Shown here in pieces: positions 5,213-5,342 of a DNA stretch of 5,342 bases (the stretch's first letter is position 1; the number at the start of each line of letters is the position of its first letter). Under the pieces are notes generated by a model. That model ran no database searches. It saw only the letters and a list, made by a program, of their open reading frames with translations, and had not been told where the DNA came from. Source of the stretch: Clostridium sp. (GTDB lineage Bacteria > Bacillota > Clostridia > Clostridiales > Clostridiaceae). The translations under genes were made by a program, and so were the position numbers. Location of the stretch: positions 1-5,342 of the forward strand of contig JAAZGI010000227.1 in NCBI GenBank assembly GCA_012511315.1, written 5' to 3'.

Positions 5213-5342
5213 AATAAACTCCGTCTTTCAAAAAAGGATAAATATCATTGCTGGATATAAAAAGTTAGAGTTTTAAATTTCCCAAGTAAGATTTAAATTT
5301 CCCAAGTAAGATAAATAATAAAATTGATTGCAATAGAACAAA
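5213..5342. other. AT-rich sequence downstream of the lipoprotein gene
   Basis: No gene and no convincing intrinsic terminator are seen. A weak hairpin atatc/gatat (5242-5246 with 5254-5258) has no T-run. The tandem repeat and an 8-bp palindrome attgcaat (5327-5334) lie near the right edge. The transcript of the exported-protein unit may therefore continue beyond the window. Confidence 0.5.
5272..5311. repeat. Two perfect tandem copies of a 20-bp unit
   Basis: The unit tttaaatttcccaagtaaga occurs at 5272-5291 and again at 5292-5311 without a mismatch; a third copy does not follow. It lies 60 bases after the lipoprotein stop. It could be a recent tandem duplication, a pair of binding sites for the next gene beyond the window, or a variable-number repeat. 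Confidence 0.9.

Overview
The window looks like chromosomal DNA of a low-GC Gram-positive bacterium (Bacillota, probably Clostridia). Three things point there: a leucine-specific T-box riboswitch in front of a bacterial-type leucyl-tRNA synthetase, strong AGGAGG-type ribosome binding sites, and very AT-rich intergenic DNA. The genus cannot be fixed by eye.

Layout. Positions 1-378 hold no convincing gene, only AT-rich DNA with a few palindromes. A sigma-A-type promoter (379-408) starts a leader carrying a full T-box: Stem I with a CUC (Leu) specifier, the T-box motif with its UGGU acceptor-pairing bulge, and mutually exclusive antiterminator and terminator helices. The leader controls leuS (747-3149, 800 aa), which appears complete and monocistronic. 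A purine-rich untranslated stretch follows, ending in a branched hairpin with a T-run (3409-3458) that is the best terminator for leuS.

From 3459 to about 4040 there is almost no convincing coding sequence. This stretch holds a perfect 17-bp inverted repeat (3590-3645), a visibly GC-richer block with small hairpins (about 3825-3965), and a doubtful 41-codon ORF (3903-4028).

The right part is a two-gene exported-protein unit. The first gene (4071-4736) encodes a secreted protein resembling the pro-region of trypsin-like secreted proteases but without a protease domain. The second (4733-5212) overlaps it by ATGA and encodes a small lipoprotein with a probable bacterial Ig-like domain. The strongest ribosome binding site serves an eight-codon ORF (4042-4068) that is out of frame with the first gene by one base. 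Adding one A to a six-A run would fuse the two into a normal signal peptide, so this is either a frameshift (real or sequencing error), a slippage site, or a leader peptide. The window ends with two perfect tandem 20-bp repeats.

leuS and its leader are ordinary, well-understood biology. The parts that may be undescribed are the secreted pro-domain-like protein plus Ig-like lipoprotein pair and its odd start region. No mobile element, CRISPR array, tRNA or rRNA was seen.
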